The notes beneath the pieces are model-generated. The model was given only the letters and a program-made list of their open reading frames with translations. It searched no databases and had not been told where the DNA came from. Position numbers and translations under genes: made by a program. Shown in pieces: positions 62,860 through 64,000 of a DNA stretch of 64,000 nt. Where the stretch lies: contig JAGQDJ010000633.1 in NCBI GenBank assembly GCA_022885665.1, positions 496,001 to 560,000 on the forward strand, given 5' to 3'. Numbering within the stretch: the stretch's first letter is position 1; each line of letters opens with the position of its first letter. This DNA is from Triops longicaudatus (Eukaryota > Arthropoda > Branchiopoda > Notostraca > Triopsidae).

Positions 62860-64000
62860 TATGGGAAAATATCTAGAAGAAACATATTTATAACGCATTC
62901 ATGTTAATGCGTTCGTGTTTACCGAAACTAGTGTTATTTTGACAAGCTTGCCATTGGTTTGGGGTCACAAATCGTGGTATATGTACCTAACGAAATATTA
63001 TTTTTTGTTTGATAAGTAATTTACTAAATAATCTATTTTGATTTACTGAAGAAAGAATCTACCAAACAGTACGCACGTCAGAGCTAGGCAACAATAACAA
63101 GGCAACAGGTGAAACGCGAGATGATTCTCATTGGTGACCTCACTGATAAACGAAACACTCTTTGTCTACTTTTCCGTACAAGAACTGTTGAGGCGTGTCT
63201 ATTGGTGCCCGACAACTTGATCGATAAAAAATGATTGTTCCGTTAAAATAGAGCAAAAAATTTACCATAAAATTTCGTCGTTAATTGAGCGATTAAATCT
63301 TCACATAACCTTCGTCTTTACTGAATATTTTTGTCATTATTATAATATAATTACAATTATCGACATGGTTTCCAGCAAACGGAAGCTGAAAATCGCTAAC
63401 ATTTGTCAATAATAAAAGTAATACAGGGAAACTTTACTGTTTAAAAATATTCCGGCTTAATAATGTTATATTCCTTACAGAAAAAGTTTTTTGTATGATC
63501 CAGTATAATCTCGAATAGAGAGCCCTGATATAGCGAACTTTCGGTTGCAGAACACGGACTTTTCAGATCTTGAGGTGTGTGATTTTATAGAAAAGACGTC
63601 TACTAGGACTATGTTAAGATCTTGACATAAAAGTATTTCCCCCCATTCTCAGTGGGTTCGTTAGAGCATTATACTACATTAGTATACCGTGAAAGCACAT
63701 GATCTTTAAAGTGGACGCTCCCCTATTGTTATCTATTGACAAATCACGCATGACGTCACAAATGAATTTTAGGATATCGGGCTAATGAATTTGTCAAAAA
63801 GCGTCAACTTTTTCGGTAGAATTTCGTCAGCCTGCGCATTTAAACCGGTAAAACTTCTTAGCGGTCCTAGGCCCCGCCAGATGATCCACCCTCCGTTACT
63901 AGCAACCTAGCATAGTCCATGAAACCACGCCTGAGGGCTGTAACGGGCTGTACGACTCGTTGATTGGCTCGTAAATTTCCTCTGTGAAAGGGAAAACATG
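62860..64000. other. PEX13 upstream flank to window end
   Basis: This presumably contains the PEX13 promoter. No coding region is recognised. Around 63510-63560 a CTGATATAGCGAACTTTCGG-type sequence again resembles the old transposon-end words noted elsewhere. Confidence 0.45.

Overview
The window is a stretch of animal nuclear genome. It holds eight spliced protein-coding genes, all of which I could name from conserved motifs, separated by AT-rich intergenic DNA. Every reconstructed intron uses GT-AG, apart from one GC-AG intron. The smallest introns are 48-60 bases, and summed exon lengths keep frame from start to stop in all eight genes (start unresolved only for the long form of Shc). The gene set (a lingerer-type UBAP2, Rabconnectin-3A, Shc, and two ADAM10-type proteases matching kuzbanian and kuzbanian-like) suggests an invertebrate, probably an arthropod with a fairly compact genome. 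I cannot name the species.

Layout: lingerer/UBAP2L (727-6278, +); Rabconnectin-3A/DMXL (8287-23536, +, 31 exons, about 3501 aa); a repeat-rich gap holding two adjacent perfect hairpins, a tRNA-derived SINE-like element and a second dispersed-repeat fragment; Shc adaptor (26626 to about 29760, -); importin-11 (31823-35793, -); a 6.4 kb gap without a recognisable gene; a kuzbanian-like ADAM10 paralogue with a very long cytoplasmic tail (42201-49106, +); kuzbanian/ADAM10 (51226-56792, -); alanine aminotransferase (58007-61235, +); PEX13 (61502-62859, -).

The genes do not form a pathway; they are ordinary housekeeping and signalling neighbours. The clearest biological link is the tail-to-tail pair of ADAM10-type sheddases. 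They share three intron positions but have entirely different cytoplasmic tails. Rabconnectin-3A regulates V-ATPase and, in flies, Notch signalling, and ADAM10/Kuzbanian cleaves Notch, so two Notch-related functions lie in one window, which may be chance.

I found no CRISPR array, virus, functional tRNA, rRNA or novel gene system. The observations most worth checking are the paired ADAM10 genes, the Shc N-terminal extension of about 410 codons without a methionine, the GC-AG intron, the copied importin-11 exon fragment and the double hairpin. All coordinates come from manual reading; homology calls rest on recognised motifs and not on a database search.
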